From assembly GCF_000384035.1 (NCBI RefSeq), contig NZ_KB913024.1, positions 1,131,655 through 1,195,654 of the forward strand: 64,000 bases of DNA, given 5' to 3'. Under the pieces are notes generated by a model. That model searched no databases. It saw nothing but the letters and a program-made list of their open reading frames with translations, and had not been told where the DNA came from. This document shows positions 30,951 to 41,907 of this stretch, piece by piece; position 1 is the stretch's first letter; every line of letters starts with the position of its first letter. The position numbers and the translations under genes were made by a program. This DNA comes from Actinopolyspora mortivallis DSM 44261. Its GTDB lineage: Bacteria; Actinomycetota; Actinomycetes; Mycobacteriales; Pseudonocardiaceae.

Positions 30951-33101
30951 GTGGCCGATCCGTCCACCTACCGACCAGCTCCGGGAACCATCCCGACCTC
31001 GCCCGGCGTGTACCGCTTCCACGACGGCGACGGGCGGGTCATCTACGTCGGGAAGGCGAAGAACCTGCGCAGCAGGCTCGCCTCCTACTTCGCCGACCTG
31101 TCCGCGCTGCATCCGCGCACCCGACAGATGGTGACCACGGCCACCGGGGTGCGGTGGACCGTGGTCAACACCGAGGTGGAGGCGTTGCAGCTGGAGTACT
31201 CCTGGATCAAGGAGTACGACCCCCGCTTCAACGTCCGCTACCGCGACGACAAGTCCTATCCGGTGCTGGCCGTGACCCTGCACGAGCGGTTCCCCCGGCT
31301 GCACGTCTACCGCGGTCCGCGTCGCAAGGGAGTGCGTTACTTCGGCCCCTACGCCCACGCCTGGGCGATCCGGGAGACCCTGGACATGCTGTTGCGGGTC
31401 TTTCCCGCGCGGACCTGCTCCAACGGGGTGTTCAAGCGTCACGCCCAGATCGGGCGCCCGTGCCTGCTGGGCTACATCGACAAGTGCTCCGCGCCCTGTG
31501 TCGGGCGGGTCGACGCCGAGGAGCACCGCCGCATCGTCGACGAGTTCTGCGACTTCCTGTCCGGACGCACCGACGCGATGATGCGCAGGCTGCGACAGCG
31601 GATGGAGGAGGCCTCCGCCGAGCTCGAGTTCGAGCGTGCCGCCCGGCTGCGGGACGACCTGGAGGCGCTCCGGCACGCGATGGAGAAGCAGGCCGTGGTA
31701 CTCGGCGACGGCACCGACGCGGACGTGGCGGCCTTCGCCGAGGACGAGCTGGCAGCGGCCGTGCAGGTCTTCCACGTGCGGGGCGGACGGGTGCGCGGCC
31801 AGCGCGGCTGGGTCATCGACAAGGTCGAGCGCACCGACACCGCCGAGCTGGTCGAACAGTTCCTCACCCAGTTCTACGGCGAGCAGGCGGCCCTGGCCGA
31901 CCAGGCCGACGCGGGTGGCGGGTCGCCGGTGCCGCGTGAGGTGTTGGTTCCGGAACTGCCCGAGGACCCGGAGGCCGTGGGGCAGTGGCTCGGCGAGCTC
32001 CGGGGGAGCAGGGTGCGGCTGCGGGTCCCGCAGCGGGGGGACAAGCGCAGCCTGTTGGAGACCGTGCGCCGCAACGCCGAGGAGGCCTTCCGCCAGTACA
32101 AGCTGCGGCGCGCCGGGGACATCAGCGCGCGTTCGGCCGCCCTGCAGGAGTTGCAGGAGGCGCTCGGGCTGGACAGCGCCCCGCTGCGCATCGAGTGCGT
32201 CGACATCAGCCATGTTCAGGGCAGCGACGTGGTGGGCTCCCTGGTCGTCTTCGAGGACGGGATGGCCCGCAAGTCCGAGTACCGCCGTTTCGCTGTGCGC
32301 GGGGGGTCCGAGGGCGGGGACACCGCCGCCGTGGCCGAGGTGGTGCGTCGCAGGTTCGAGCGCTACCTCCGGGAGACCGCCGAGTCCGTGGAGGGGCCGA
32401 CACCTCGGCGGGTGCGGCCGGACGCGACCACGAGCGCGGTCCCCACGAGCGGGACGTCCGAGGACGACTCCGCCGGTGCCGCGCGGGATCCGGGCGACGC
32501 CGGGGTCGACCCGGAGACCGGCAAGCCGCGCAGGTTCGCCTATCCGCCGAACCTGCTCGTGGTCGACGGCGGGGCTCCGCAGGCCAACGCGGCGGCCGAC
32601 GAACTGGCCGAGCTCGGCATCACCGACGTCGCCGTGGTGGGGCTGGCCAAACGACTGGAGGAGGTGTGGTTGCCGGCCGAGCCGGATCCGGTGATCCTGC
32701 CCCGCACCAGCGAGGGGCTGTACCTGCTGCAACGGGTACGCGACGAGGCGCACCGCTTCGCCGTCAGCTACCACCGCAGGAAACGCTCCGAACGGGTGAG
32801 CGCCTCCGAGCTCGACGGGATCCCGGGGTTGGGTCAGACCCGCAAGAAGGCTCTGCTCACCCACTTCGGGTCGGTGCGCGCGATCCGGCGTGCCACGGTG
32901 GAGGAGATAGCGGCCGTGCCCGGTTTCGGCCGACGCACGGCGGAGACGGTGCACCGGGCGTTGGGCGGTGACCGCGACGATGCCGGTTCCGGGGACGGGA
33001 GCGGGTTTCGACAGAGCACGGTTCCGTCGGAGGATCCCGACGGGACGGTTCCGGCAACGGGACCGGAACACGACGGGGGAGAACGGTATTCAGGGGGTTG
33101 A
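30951..33101 (+). CDS. uvrC: UvrABC endonuclease subunit C
   Basis: Makes both incisions in nucleotide excision repair. The 716-residue protein has a GIY-YIG nuclease ([22 protein letters not shown], near residues 15-40), a Cys-rich segment ([28 protein letters not shown]), a UVR motif, the RNase H-like domain ([18 protein letters not shown]) and C-terminal tandem helix-hairpin-helix motifs ([32 protein letters not shown]). An acidic/Thr-rich insert at about residues 480-525 separates the RNase H halves. GTG start. It heads the uvrC-rapZ-yvcK-whiA cluster found across actinobacteria. Confidence 0.97.
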   Translation: MADPSTYRPAPGTIPTSPGVYRFHDGDGRVIYVGKAKNLRSRLASYFADLSALHPRTRQMVTTATGVRWTVVNTEVEALQLEYSWIKEYDPRFNVRYRDDKSYPVLAVTLHERFPRLHVYRGPRRKGVRYFGPYAHAWAIRETLDMLLRVFPARTCSNGVFKRHAQIGRPCLLGYIDKCSAPCVGRVDAEEHRRIVDEFCDFLSGRTDAMMRRLRQRMEEASAELEFERAARLRDDLEALRHAMEKQAVVLGDGTDADVAAFAEDELAAAVQVFHVRGGRVRGQRGWVIDKVERTDTAELVEQFLTQFYGEQAALADQADAGGGSPVPREVLVPELPEDPEAVGQWLGELRGSRVRLRVPQRGDKRSLLETVRRNAEEAFRQYKLRRAGDISARSAALQELQEALGLDSAPLRIECVDISHVQGSDVVGSLVVFEDGMARKSEYRRFAVRGGSEGGDTAAVAEVVRRRFERYLRETAESVEGPTPRRVRPDATTSAVPTSGTSEDDSAGAARDPGDAGVDPETGKPRRFAYPPNLLVVDGGAPQANAAADELAELGITDVAVVGLAKRLEEVWLPAEPDPVILPRTSEGLYLLQRVRDEAHRFAVSYHRRKRSERVSASELDGIPGLGQTRKKALLTHFGSVRAIRRATVEEIAAVPGFGRRTAETVHRALGGDRDDAGSGDGSGFRQSTVPSEDPDGTVPATGPEHDGGERYSGG

Positions 33102-33104
33102 GCA

Positions 33105-33983
33105 GTGACCGAGGAGAAGACGGGTATGGAGGTCGCGGTCGTCAGCGGGCTGTCCGGGGCCGGACGGAGCACCGCCGCGAAGTGCCTGGAGGATCTCGGG
33201 TGGTTCGTGGTGGACAACCTTCCTCCGGAACTGATCTCGACGATGGTGGAGCTGGGGGCGCGTTCCAGCGACGCGATCACCAGGGTCGCGGTGGTGATGG
33301 ACGTGCGCAGCCGGGCCTTCACCGAGGATCTCGGCGCGGTGATCAAGGACCTGGACGCACGTGGCTACAAGCCGAGGGTGCTGTTCCTCGAAGCCACCGA
33401 CGAGGTGCTGGTGCGGCGCTTCGAGCAGGTACGGCGCGGCCACCCGTTGCAGGGGGAGGGCAGGCTCTCCGACGGCATCGCGGCCGAGCGCTCCCTGCTC
33501 GCCAAGCTCCGCGCGGAGGCGGACCTGGTGCTGGACACCACCGGACTGTCGGTGCACCAGTTGCGCGCCAAGATCGAGGACGCCTTCGGCACCGAGGCCT
33601 CCACCCGGACGAGGGTCACCGTGCTCTCCTTCGGCTACAAGTACGGCCTGCCGATGGACGCGGATCTGGTGATGGACTGCCGCTTCCTGCCGAACCCGTT
33701 CTGGATCCCTGAGCTGCGGGACTTCAACGGCACGGCCGAGGAGGTGCGTAACTACGTGCTCGGCCAGGAGGGGGCCGAGGAGTTCCTCGGCAACTACCAG
33801 CGTCTGCTGCGCCTGGTCGGCACCGGCTACCAGCGCGAGGGCAAGCGCTACCTGACCCTGGCCATGGGGTGCACCGGCGGCAAGCACCGCAGCGTGGTGC
33901 TGGCCGAGGAACTGGCGAGACGACTTTCCGAGGAGGAGGGGTTGACGGTCAAGACCGTTCACCGTGATCTGGGGCGCGAATGA
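33105..33983 (+). CDS. rapZ: RapZ-family nucleotide-binding protein
   Basis: P-loop protein of 292 residues. The Walker A reads GLSGAGRST, with Arg where other P-loops have Lys; this is common in actinobacterial RapZ. Other family blocks are DLGWFVVDNLPP, MDVRSRAF, FLEATDEVLVRRFEQVRR, LSFGYKYGLPMDAD and the C-terminal AMGCTGGKHRSVVLAEELA. In E. coli RapZ controls the small RNA GlmZ; the actinobacterial function is not established here. GTG start three bases after uvrC; stop overlaps yvcK. Confidence 0.94.
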   Translation: MTEEKTGMEVAVVSGLSGAGRSTAAKCLEDLGWFVVDNLPPELISTMVELGARSSDAITRVAVVMDVRSRAFTEDLGAVIKDLDARGYKPRVLFLEATDEVLVRRFEQVRRGHPLQGEGRLSDGIAAERSLLAKLRAEADLVLDTTGLSVHQLRAKIEDAFGTEASTRTRVTVLSFGYKYGLPMDADLVMDCRFLPNPFWIPELRDFNGTAEEVRNYVLGQEGAEEFLGNYQRLLRLVGTGYQREGKRYLTLAMGCTGGKHRSVVLAEELARRLSEEEGLTVKTVHRDLGRE

Positions 33984-34987
33984 GTGCCCCGGTCTCGGGG
34001 GAGTCCGGGGGGACTTCCCGCCCGTTGCGTGCGGTGGCCCTCGGCGGGGGGCACGGTCTCCAGATGAGTCTCGCGGCGCTGCGACGCGTCACCACCGACA
34101 TCACCGCCGTGGTGACCGTGGCCGACGACGGGGGGTCCTCCGGTCGGCTGCGGCGGGAACTGGGGATGCTGCCGCCCGGTGACCTGCGCAAGGCCCTGTC
34201 GGCGCTGGCTTCCGAACGGGACTCCGAGCGGGTCTGGGGCCGGTTGTTCGAACACCGTTTCGGTGGCAACGGGGCGCTGGCGGGACACGCCGTGGGAAAC
34301 CTGGTGTTCGCCGGTCTGCTGGAGGTGCTCGGCGATCCGATAGCCGTGTTGGACCGGGCCTGCGAACTGCTCGGCGTCCAGGGGCGGGTGCTGCCCATGT
34401 CGCTCGAACCGCTGGACATGGAGGCCGAGGTCGTCGGGTTGGACGAGGACCGGGACGCGGTACGCACCATCCGGGGGCAGGTGGCCATCGCCAGCACTCC
34501 CGGACGGGTCAAGCGGGTGCGGCTGACCGCCGCCAACGGGCAGGCACACCCCCCACGCGCGGCGCCGGAGGCGGTACGGGCGGTGCTCGACGCCGACGTG
34601 GTGCTGTTGGGTCCCGGTTCGTGGTTCACCAGTGTGCTGCCGCACCTGCTCGTCCCGGAGCTGCGCGAGGCCTTGGTGAACACCACCGCTCAGCGGATCG
34701 TGGTACTCAATCTTGTCCCGCAACCGGGTGAAACTGCGGATTTCTCCCCCGAGCAGCATCTCGACGTGATCGCCGAACACGCCCCGAAACTGCGGGTGGA
34801 CGCGGTACTGGCCGACACCGACGCCGTTCCCACTCCCGATCGACTTCGTGCTGCGGCGGCCGAACTTGGTGCGCAGACTTTGCTTGATCGGGTCGCCGCC
34901 ACGACGGCTTCGGGACGACACGAACCGGATGCTCTCGCGGCGAGCCTGACAGCCGCACTGGAGAGGAGGACGGACCGGTGGCGATGA
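33980..34987 (+). CDS. yvcK: YvcK/CofD-like gluconeogenesis and envelope factor
   Basis: 335-residue protein of the CofD/YvcK family, which binds UDP-sugars and affects carbon flux and peptidoglycan synthesis in Bacillus and mycobacteria (CuvA). The N-terminal [18 protein letters not shown], the [19 protein letters not shown] block and [16 protein letters not shown] are family signatures. ATG 33980 overlaps the rapZ stop, and the gene overlaps whiA by ten bases. Confidence 0.94.
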   Translation: MSAPVSGESGGTSRPLRAVALGGGHGLQMSLAALRRVTTDITAVVTVADDGGSSGRLRRELGMLPPGDLRKALSALASERDSERVWGRLFEHRFGGNGALAGHAVGNLVFAGLLEVLGDPIAVLDRACELLGVQGRVLPMSLEPLDMEAEVVGLDEDRDAVRTIRGQVAIASTPGRVKRVRLTAANGQAHPPRAAPEAVRAVLDADVVLLGPGSWFTSVLPHLLVPELREALVNTTAQRIVVLNLVPQPGETADFSPEQHLDVIAEHAPKLRVDAVLADTDAVPTPDRLRAAAAELGAQTLLDRVAATTASGRHEPDALAASLTAALERRTDRWR

Positions 34988-35994
34988 CCGCGGCGGTCAA
35001 GGACGAACTGAGCAGGCTGCCCACCACCAAGGCCTGCTGCCGCAGAGCCGAGGTGTCCTCGCTGTTGCGTTTCGCGGGCGGGCTGCATCTCGTCGGAGGA
35101 CGGATCGTGGTGGAGGCCGAGCTCGACTCGGGCTCCACCGCGCGCAGACTGCGTCGGGAGCTGCACGAGCTGTACGGATATCACTCCGACGTGCACGTGA
35201 TCACCTCGGGCGGGTTGCGTAAGGGAACCCGCTACGTGGTGCGTGTGGTACGCGAGGGGGACGGTCTGGCCAGACAGACCGGGCTGCTCGACCCCAGGGG
35301 GCGGCCGGTGCGGGGACTTCCCTCCCAGGTGGTCTCGGGGGGTGTCTGCGATGCCGAGGCGGCGTGGCGCGGGGCCTTCCTCGCCCACGGCTCGCTGACC
35401 GAACCGGGGCGTTCCTCGGCGCTGGAGGTCACCTGCCCGGGCCCGGAGGCGGCGCTGGCCCTGGTCGGTGCCGCACGCAGACTCGACGTCCAGGCCCGCT
35501 CCCGGGAGGTGCGGGGCACCGACCGGGTGGTGGTGCGCGACGGGGATGCCATCGGCGCCCTGTTGACGCGGCTCGGGGCCCACAACAGCGTGATGACCTG
35601 GGAGGAACGCCGGGTACGGCGCGAGGTGCGCGCCACGGCCAACAGGCTGGCCAACTTCGACGACGCCAACCTGCGCCGTTCGGCCCGGGCGGCCGTGGCC
35701 TCGGCGGCCCGGGTGGAACGCGGGCTGGAGCTGCTCGGCAGCTCGGTGCCCGAACACCTGCTGGTGGCGGGCAAACTCCGGCTCGCCCACCGGCAGGCCT
35801 CGCTGGAGGAGCTGGGCCAGCTGGCGGACCCGCCGATGACCAAGGACGCCGTGGCCGGGCGGATCCGACGGCTGCTGGCCATGGCGGACAAACGGGCCCG
35901 CGAGCTGAACCTGCCCGACACCGAGTCCGCCGTCACCGCGGAACTGCTGGAGTCCGGGGTCGACGGAATGCTCGGTGAGGAACAGGCGGGCTGA
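34978..35994 (+). CDS. whiA: Sporulation/cell-division transcription regulator WhiA
   Basis: A 338-residue DNA-binding protein with a degenerate LAGLIDADG homing-endonuclease fold ([42 protein letters not shown]) and a C-terminal helix-turn-helix ([29 protein letters not shown] region). In Streptomyces WhiA works with WhiB to start sporulation septation. The GTG start gives the usual [14 protein letters not shown]-terminus; it lies within the end of yvcK. A rho-independent terminator follows within 16 bases. Confidence 0.96.
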   Translation: MAMTAAVKDELSRLPTTKACCRRAEVSSLLRFAGGLHLVGGRIVVEAELDSGSTARRLRRELHELYGYHSDVHVITSGGLRKGTRYVVRVVREGDGLARQTGLLDPRGRPVRGLPSQVVSGGVCDAEAAWRGAFLAHGSLTEPGRSSALEVTCPGPEAALALVGAARRLDVQARSREVRGTDRVVVRDGDAIGALLTRLGAHNSVMTWEERRVRREVRATANRLANFDDANLRRSARAAVASAARVERGLELLGSSVPEHLLVAGKLRLAHRQASLEELGQLADPPMTKDAVAGRIRRLLAMADKRARELNLPDTESAVTAELLESGVDGMLGEEQAG

Positions 35995-37359
<1,365 letters not shown>

Positions 37360-37397
37360 GCGCCCGCGTCGGGGTCGCGGAGACGGCCCCGACGGGT

Positions 37398-37438
37398 GGA
37401 CTCCGGCCCCGGGCGGCGGCCCGGGGCCGCGTGAGTCC
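37398..37438. terminator. Stem-loop between gap and pgk
   Basis: An 11-base perfect GC stem (37404-37414 with 37419-37429, loop of four) is extended by a six-base outer stem (37398-37403 with 37433-37438) across a three-base bulge. There is no T-run. Its position inside a glycolytic operon suggests partial termination or mRNA processing that sets gap to pgk ratios. Confidence 0.6.
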
Positions 37439-37522
37439 GACCACGGGCGTTCCGGCCACGGGGACGTCCGTGCAAGCACTGCAATCCATCGACGGTGTAT
37501 CCCCTTGGCGAGGAGCCACAGC

Positions 37523-38725
37523 GTGAAGAATCTCGACGACTTGCTGGGCGAGGGGGTTCGGGGCAGGTACGTGCTGGTGCGTACCGATCTGAACGTCCCG
37601 CTGGACGGCGAAACCATCACCGACGACGGCAGGGTGCGTGCCGCGCTCCCGACGATCGAGAAGTTGACCTCGGCCGGGGCACGCGTGGTCGTCACCGCCC
37701 ATCTCGGCAGGCCCGAGGGCGCTCCGGACTCCCGGTACTCGCTGACCCCGGTGGCCCGCAGGCTCGGGCAGCTGCTGGGTTCCGAGGTCGCCCTGGCCGA
37801 GGACGTGGTCGGTTCCTCGGCGCACGAGGTGGTCGGCGGTCTGGCCGAGGGCCGGGTGGCACTGCTGCAGAACGTGCGTTTCGACCCCAGGGAGACGAGC
37901 AAGGACGACGCCGAGCGCGGCGAGCTGGCCGACCGCCTCGTCGAGCTCGTCGGGGACTCGGCCGCGTTCGTCTCGGACGGGTTCGGTGTGGTGCACCGCA
38001 AGCAGGCCTCGGTCTACGACGTCGCCACCAGGCTGTCCTCCTACGCGGGCGGGCTGGTGCTCGACGAGGTCGAGGTGCTGCGCACGTTGACCGGCGACCC
38101 GCACCGGCCCTACGTGGTGGTGCTCGGCGGATCCAAGGTCTCGGACAAGCTCGGGGTCATCAACGCGCTGCTGCCGAAGGTGGACAGCCTGGTCATCGGC
38201 GGCGGAATGGCCTACACCTTCCTGGCAGCCCAGGGCAACCAGGTCGGGGACTCGCTGTTGCAGCAGGACCAGATCTCCACCACCAAGCGGCTGCTGGACG
38301 AGCACGGCGACAAGCTGGTGCTGCCGGTGGACGTGGTGGTGGCCGACCGGTTCGCCGACGACGCGAACACCCAGGTGGTTCCTGCCGACGCCGTGCCGGC
38401 GGGCTGGCAGGGCCTGGACGTCGGCCCGCGCAGTGTGGAGCGCTACGCCGAGATCCTCGGCTCGGCCCGCACCGTGTTCTGGAACGGCCCTATGGGCGTG
38501 TTCGAGTTCCCCACCTTCGCGGAGGGCACCCGCGGGGTGGCCCGGGCGATCGCCGAGTCCGAGGCGTTCAGCGTCGTCGGCGGTGGGGACTCGGCCGCCG
38601 CGGTGCGCACGCTCGGGCTGGACGAGCAGCGGTTCTCGCACATCTCCACCGGTGGAGGAGCTTCGCTCGAGTTCCTGGAGGGCAAGCGGCTCCCCGGCGT
38701 GTCCGTCCTGGAAGGTGAGGGCTGA
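37523..38725 (+). CDS. pgk: Phosphoglycerate kinase
   Basis: Transfers phosphate from 1,3-bisphosphoglycerate to ADP. GTG 37523 has AGGAG at 37511-37515 seven bases upstream and gives 400 residues; a TTG at 37505 in the same frame lies before that site and is rejected. Signatures are [13 protein letters not shown] (substrate-binding N-domain), [26 protein letters not shown] and the nucleotide-binding [10 protein letters not shown] near the C-terminus. tpiA follows after two bases. Confidence 0.97.
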   Translation: MKNLDDLLGEGVRGRYVLVRTDLNVPLDGETITDDGRVRAALPTIEKLTSAGARVVVTAHLGRPEGAPDSRYSLTPVARRLGQLLGSEVALAEDVVGSSAHEVVGGLAEGRVALLQNVRFDPRETSKDDAERGELADRLVELVGDSAAFVSDGFGVVHRKQASVYDVATRLSSYAGGLVLDEVEVLRTLTGDPHRPYVVVLGGSKVSDKLGVINALLPKVDSLVIGGGMAYTFLAAQGNQVGDSLLQQDQISTTKRLLDEHGDKLVLPVDVVVADRFADDANTQVVPADAVPAGWQGLDVGPRSVERYAEILGSARTVFWNGPMGVFEFPTFAEGTRGVARAIAESEAFSVVGGGDSAAAVRTLGLDEQRFSHISTGGGASLEFLEGKRLPGVSVLEGEG

Positions 38726-38727
38726 TC

Positions 38728-39513
38728 ATGGCCAGACAACCGTTGCTCGCGGGCAACTGGAAGATGAACCTCAACCACCTCGAGGCGATCGCCCTGGTGC
38801 AGAAGATCGCCTTCGCCCTGCCGGAGAAGTACTTCGACCGGGTCGAGGTGGCGGTGCTTCCCCCGTTCACCGACCTGCGCAGTGTGCAGACCCTGATCGA
38901 CGGTGACAAGCTGCTGCTCCGGCACGGTGCCCAGGACGTCTCCCCGCACGACTCGGGGGCCTACACCGGCGACGTCTCGGCGCCCATGCTGGCCAAGCTC
39001 GGCTGCGCCTACGTGGTGGTGGGCCACTCCGAGCGCAGGGAGTACCACGCCGAGACCGACGAACTCGTCAACAGGAAGGTGCGGGCCGTGCTCAAGCACG
39101 AGATGGCCCCGATCCTGTGCGTGGGCGAGTCCTTGGAGGTGCGGGAGTCCGGCGCGCACGTGCGGCACTGCACCAACCAGCTCCTCGAAGGGCTGAAGGG
39201 GCTTCGACAGGAGCAGGTGGCCCGCAGCGTGATCGCCTACGAGCCGGTGTGGGCCATCGGTACCGGCAAGGTGGCCACCGCCGAGGACGCCCAGGAGGTC
39301 TGTGGGGCGCTGCGCACGGCGCTGACCGACAAGTACGGTTCCGAGGTCGCCGAACAGGTGCGGGTGCTCTACGGGGGCTCGGTCAAGTCCAGCAACGTCT
39401 CCGAGCTGCTCGGCCAGCACGACATCGACGGTGCGCTGGTCGGCGGTGCCAGCCTCAACGGCGACGAGTTCGCCAAGATGAGCGCCTTGGCGGCGGGCGG
39501 ACCGCTGCCGTGA
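38728..39513 (+). CDS. tpiA: Triosephosphate isomerase
   Basis: Interconverts the triose phosphates. The 261-residue TIM barrel has all catalytic segments: AGNWKMNLN (Asn and Lys), [12 protein letters not shown] (His) and [15 protein letters not shown] (Glu plus loop 6), then YGGSVKSSN for the phosphate. ATG 38728 is two bases after the pgk stop. A hairpin lies just downstream. Confidence 0.98.
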   Translation: MARQPLLAGNWKMNLNHLEAIALVQKIAFALPEKYFDRVEVAVLPPFTDLRSVQTLIDGDKLLLRHGAQDVSPHDSGAYTGDVSAPMLAKLGCAYVVVGHSERREYHAETDELVNRKVRAVLKHEMAPILCVGESLEVRESGAHVRHCTNQLLEGLKGLRQEQVARSVIAYEPVWAIGTGKVATAEDAQEVCGALRTALTDKYGSEVAEQVRVLYGGSVKSSNVSELLGQHDIDGALVGGASLNGDEFAKMSALAAGGPLP

Positions 39514-39518
39514 CGGGC

Positions 39519-39550
39519 TCCGTGGTGGGTGGCAGCCCGCCCACCACGGA
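39519..39550. terminator. Hairpin after tpiA
   Basis: Arms 39519-39529 and 39540-39550 pair over 11 bases with a ten-base loop, beginning six bases after the tpiA stop. No T-run. It probably ends the gap-pgk-tpiA transcript. Confidence 0.6.
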
Positions 39551-39681
39551 CACGACTTCTTGCGGTTCGCGCGGGGCACCCCGCCGTGGGCCCGTTGTGA
39601 GGGTGCTGATACGAACGGTGGCCCACAGTCGCCCGCCCATTCGGTAGGCTTGCCGCGAACCGTGGTGTGAACGAGGACGTT

Positions 39682-39918
39682 ATGACACTTTTGCTGCAGA
39701 TCATGGTCCTGGTGACCAGCGTCATGCTGGTGCTGCTCGTACTGCTGCACCGGGCGAAGGGCGGTGGGCTGTCCTCGCTGTTCGGCGGCGGGATGCAGTC
39801 CAACCTGGCCGGGTCCAGCGTCGCGGAGAAGAACCTGGACAGGATGACGCTGTTCGTCATCGCCCTGTGGGTGATCTCGATCGTGGGCACCGGCCTGCTG
39901 ATCAAAATGGGAGCCTGA
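39682..39918 (+). CDS. secG: Preprotein translocase subunit SecG
   Basis: Small integral membrane component of the SecYEG channel. ATG 39682 gives 78 residues starting TLLLQIMVLVTSV, close to the mycobacterial protein; an upstream in-frame GTG at 39667 lacks a ribosome-binding site. Two membrane segments (about 2-21 and 52-74) flank the conserved cytosolic loop HRAKGGGLSSLFGGGMQS. Position after tpiA is conserved in actinobacteria. Confidence 0.94.
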   Translation: MTLLLQIMVLVTSVMLVLLVLLHRAKGGGLSSLFGGGMQSNLAGSSVAEKNLDRMTLFVIALWVISIVGTGLLIKMGA

Positions 39919-39923
39919 CGGCA

Positions 39924-39954
39924 CGTGGCCGGGCATCGCGGGTGCCCGGCCACG
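39924..39954. terminator. Hairpin after secG
   Basis: Perfect 12-base arms 39924-39935 and 39943-39954 with a seven-base loop, starting five bases beyond the secG stop. No T-run follows. Confidence 0.65.
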
Positions 39955-40019
39955 GTGATCTGCGGCCCGGTCCACCCGGTGTCCGTTTCGTTCGATGGTG
40001 GGACGGTGGGTGAAAGCTG

Positions 40020-40376
40020 TTGACCGACGGGAATGCGATACGGGGCATGCGGCTCGGTTCCGGAACGATCAGCGGGGACGTGGAGCGCGGGGAGTCCGCC
40101 CCGCGCCAGCAGGTGGAGTACTGGTGTGACAACGGCCACCGGGTTCGTCCCGCGTTCGCCGTGGACGCCCACGTTCCGGACACCTGGGAGTGCACGCGCT
40201 GCGGTCTTCCGGCCGGGCGGGACCGGGACAATCCTCCCGCCCCGAAGCGCACCGAGCCCTACAAGAGCCACTTCGCCTACGTGAAGGAGCGGCGCAGCGA
40301 CGCCGACGGCATGGAGCTGCTGGACGAGGCGCTGCGCAAGCTGCGCGAGCGGCGGGGCCGTTCCGGCGAGCGGTAA
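40020..40376 (+). CDS. RNA polymerase-binding protein, RbpA family
   Basis: A 118-residue actinobacterial transcription factor that binds RNA polymerase and the principal sigma factor. The core shows a zinc-ribbon-like cysteine set (WCDNGHR and WECTRCG) and the C-terminal sigma-interacting region SHFAYVKERRSDADGMELLDE. The N-terminus DGNAIRGMRLGSG matches the family if translation starts at TTG 40020; no ATG or GTG fits, so this is an unusual TTG start with GGTGGG about nine bases upstream. It is the secG-linked family branch, distinct from the longer classic RbpA. Confidence 0.85.
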   Translation: MTDGNAIRGMRLGSGTISGDVERGESAPRQQVEYWCDNGHRVRPAFAVDAHVPDTWECTRCGLPAGRDRDNPPAPKRTEPYKSHFAYVKERRSDADGMELLDEALRKLRERRGRSGER

Positions 40377-40382
40377 GGACGG

Positions 40383-40421
40383 GAGCCGGTGGCTTCCGCC
40401 CCGGGCGGAAACCACCGGCTC
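40383..40421. terminator. Bidirectional hairpin after the RbpA-type gene
   Basis: A ten-base perfect outer stem (40383-40392 with 40412-40421) continues inward past one mismatch for about eight more pairs. It begins seven bases after the TAA stop and lies between convergent genes, so it can serve both. Confidence 0.75.
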
Positions 40422-40468
40422 GGTGGCCCGCGGGCGCCGATGCGGGACGGTGTTCGGCGCGGGGGCTC

Positions 40469-41024
40469 TCAGGCTGGGGCTTGCTGCTCACGCAGTCTCT
40501 GGCGTGCTTCGCCCAACGCGAAGCCGAGCAGGTTCAACCCCGGCCATCGTTCCGGATTCCGTGCGCGGGAGTCGTCCGCGGTGAGGCCGATGCCCCAGAC
40601 CGTGTCGACCGGACTGGCCTCGACCAGTATCCGTTCTCCCGTGCCGAGCAGAAAACGGCACAGCTGATCGTGTTGTCCGAACTTCGCCACATTGCCGGCC
40701 GGCCACCACGGCAGAGAACCGCTCCCGTTCCCACACTCGCTGGTCGAATCCGGCTACCGTGCGCCCCAGCGCCCTGGCGCGGTGTGGATGTTCGGCCGCC
40801 AGGATGCGTTCCGCGGCCTCGTGGTCACCGAACAGTGTCGCCTTGCGCCACATCATGTAGTGCTCCGCGGTGGGGAAAAGGCGCTCGTGGGCGGTGAACG
40901 GAGCCGGCCACCACTGGCTCAGGCAGCCCCGGCCGGGGCTGCCGTCCCGTTGAGGGTGGTCTCCCCAGAAGAACACGAACTTCGTCCGCACGCCCTGTCG
41001 GAGACGTTCGACCAGTTCGGTCAC
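40469..41024 (-). pseudogene. NADAR/YbiA-family N-glycosidase, frameshifted
   Basis: Reading from GTG 41024 gives TELVERLRQGVRTKFVFFWGD, then the NADAR block LFPTAEHYMMWRKATLFGD and VWERERFSAVVAG. At about 40695-40704 the frame breaks; the rest of the domain (NVAKFGQHDQLCRFLLGTG, ASPVDTVWGIGLTADD, PGLNLLGFALGEARQRL) continues in another frame to the stop at 40469. Removing four bases restores one frame, and the site is a tandem CCGG/GGCC repeat, so a 4-bp slippage duplication is likely. NADAR enzymes cleave N-glycosidic bonds in riboflavin intermediates or ADP-ribosylated bases. Natural inactivation, phase variation or sequencing error are all possible. Confidence 0.82.
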
Positions 41025-41365
41025 ACTGCGGACAGATCTCCGGGTGTTCGTGACACCGAGGTCTCCGTTCTCGCCGTGTTCGGTACCGGACACGCGGGTG
41101 ATGTTACTTCCCGGACTGTTCCCCGCGGGGAGTGTCCCCGGCAGGGTCGGAGTTCGTTCCGGTGCGGGAGGAACCGTGTACCGACGGAGTTTCGCCGGTG
41201 TGCGCGATGCCGTGGCTCCTCTCGTGGTCCGGTGCCCGCAGGACCGGATCCCGGACCACGAGAAGGAAGGCGACCGTCCGGTGGCGTTCGGAGGTCGCCG
41301 CCGGAGTTCGTCGCACGGCCCGTGTTGTGGGCCGTTTCGAGGGGGTGGCGGGGACCGTCTTTCGG
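41025..41365. other. Non-coding stretch with a hairpin
   Basis: 341 bases between two broken minus-strand genes. An open frame continues upstream of the NADAR start to 41369, but its amino acid composition is unlike a folded protein and I see no family. A 13-base-arm hairpin sits at 41220-41263. Confidence 0.55.
41220..41263. terminator. Hairpin downstream of the DUF4352-like remnant
   Basis: Arms 41220-41232 and 41251-41263 pair over 13 bases with an 18-base loop. On the minus strand it lies about 100 bases past the stop of the remnant at 41366. No T-run. Confidence 0.5.
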
Positions 41366-41905
41366 TCACACCCTGCCCGTGAAGTAGACCGTCTGGGCGG
41401 CGAACGCGTTCGGCTGGACACTGACCTTCAGTTCGCCCGGCTCCTCGGAGATCTCGAAGACCATGGTGTAGGAGACCTCGTCTCCGGGCGGCAGTTGGGT
41501 GTTCGGGAGCTGGTCGCCGGCGCTGTAGTTCTGCTGGGCGACCTTTCCGGCGTGCTGTGCGGTGATCGTGACGGAGCCGACGTTGTACTCGTCGTCACCG
41601 TTGTTGACCACGTGGACGTCGAACTGGACGTAGCGCTTTCCCTCCTGTGGCTGGAGGAACTGGTTGTCGCTGGTGTAGGGAGTCGGTTCCGAGATCGATA
41701 TCGTCTCGCCACCCGGCCAGCTGTGGTTCTCCCCGAACGCGAGTTCGGTCGAGGATTCGGAGGAGCCGGAGTCGGGGTCGGAACCGGAGCCGGGGTCGGG
41801 GGCGGGCTGCTCGGGTGCCGAGGGGCTCCGCCGGAGGATCCGGCCTCGTTGATGGCGCTGACGAGTATCCCCTGGACCGCCACGGTGACCACGATCGCCA
41901 GTATT
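41366..41905 (-). pseudogene. DUF4352-like membrane/lipoprotein, truncated and frameshifted
   Basis: The C-terminal domain reads cleanly ([60 protein letters not shown], ending TVYFTGRV), the pattern of exported DUF4352-type beta-sandwich proteins. A membrane segment, [20 protein letters not shown], lies upstream but in a different frame; the shift falls near 41840, inside the Pro/Gly/Ser linker. Upstream of the membrane segment the sequence switches abruptly to kinase coding sequence on the other strand at about 41905, so the N-terminus is lost. Function unknown. Confidence 0.65.
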
Positions 41906-41907
41906 CC

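Noticed and set aside
33144-33172. Arg in the RapZ P-loop as a defect
   Set aside because: GLSGAGRST is usual in actinobacterial RapZ, so it is not an anomaly here.
41025-41369. N-terminal extension of the NADAR frame
   Set aside because: Arg/Pro/Thr-rich, no domain, and the recognisable family sequence starts near 41024.
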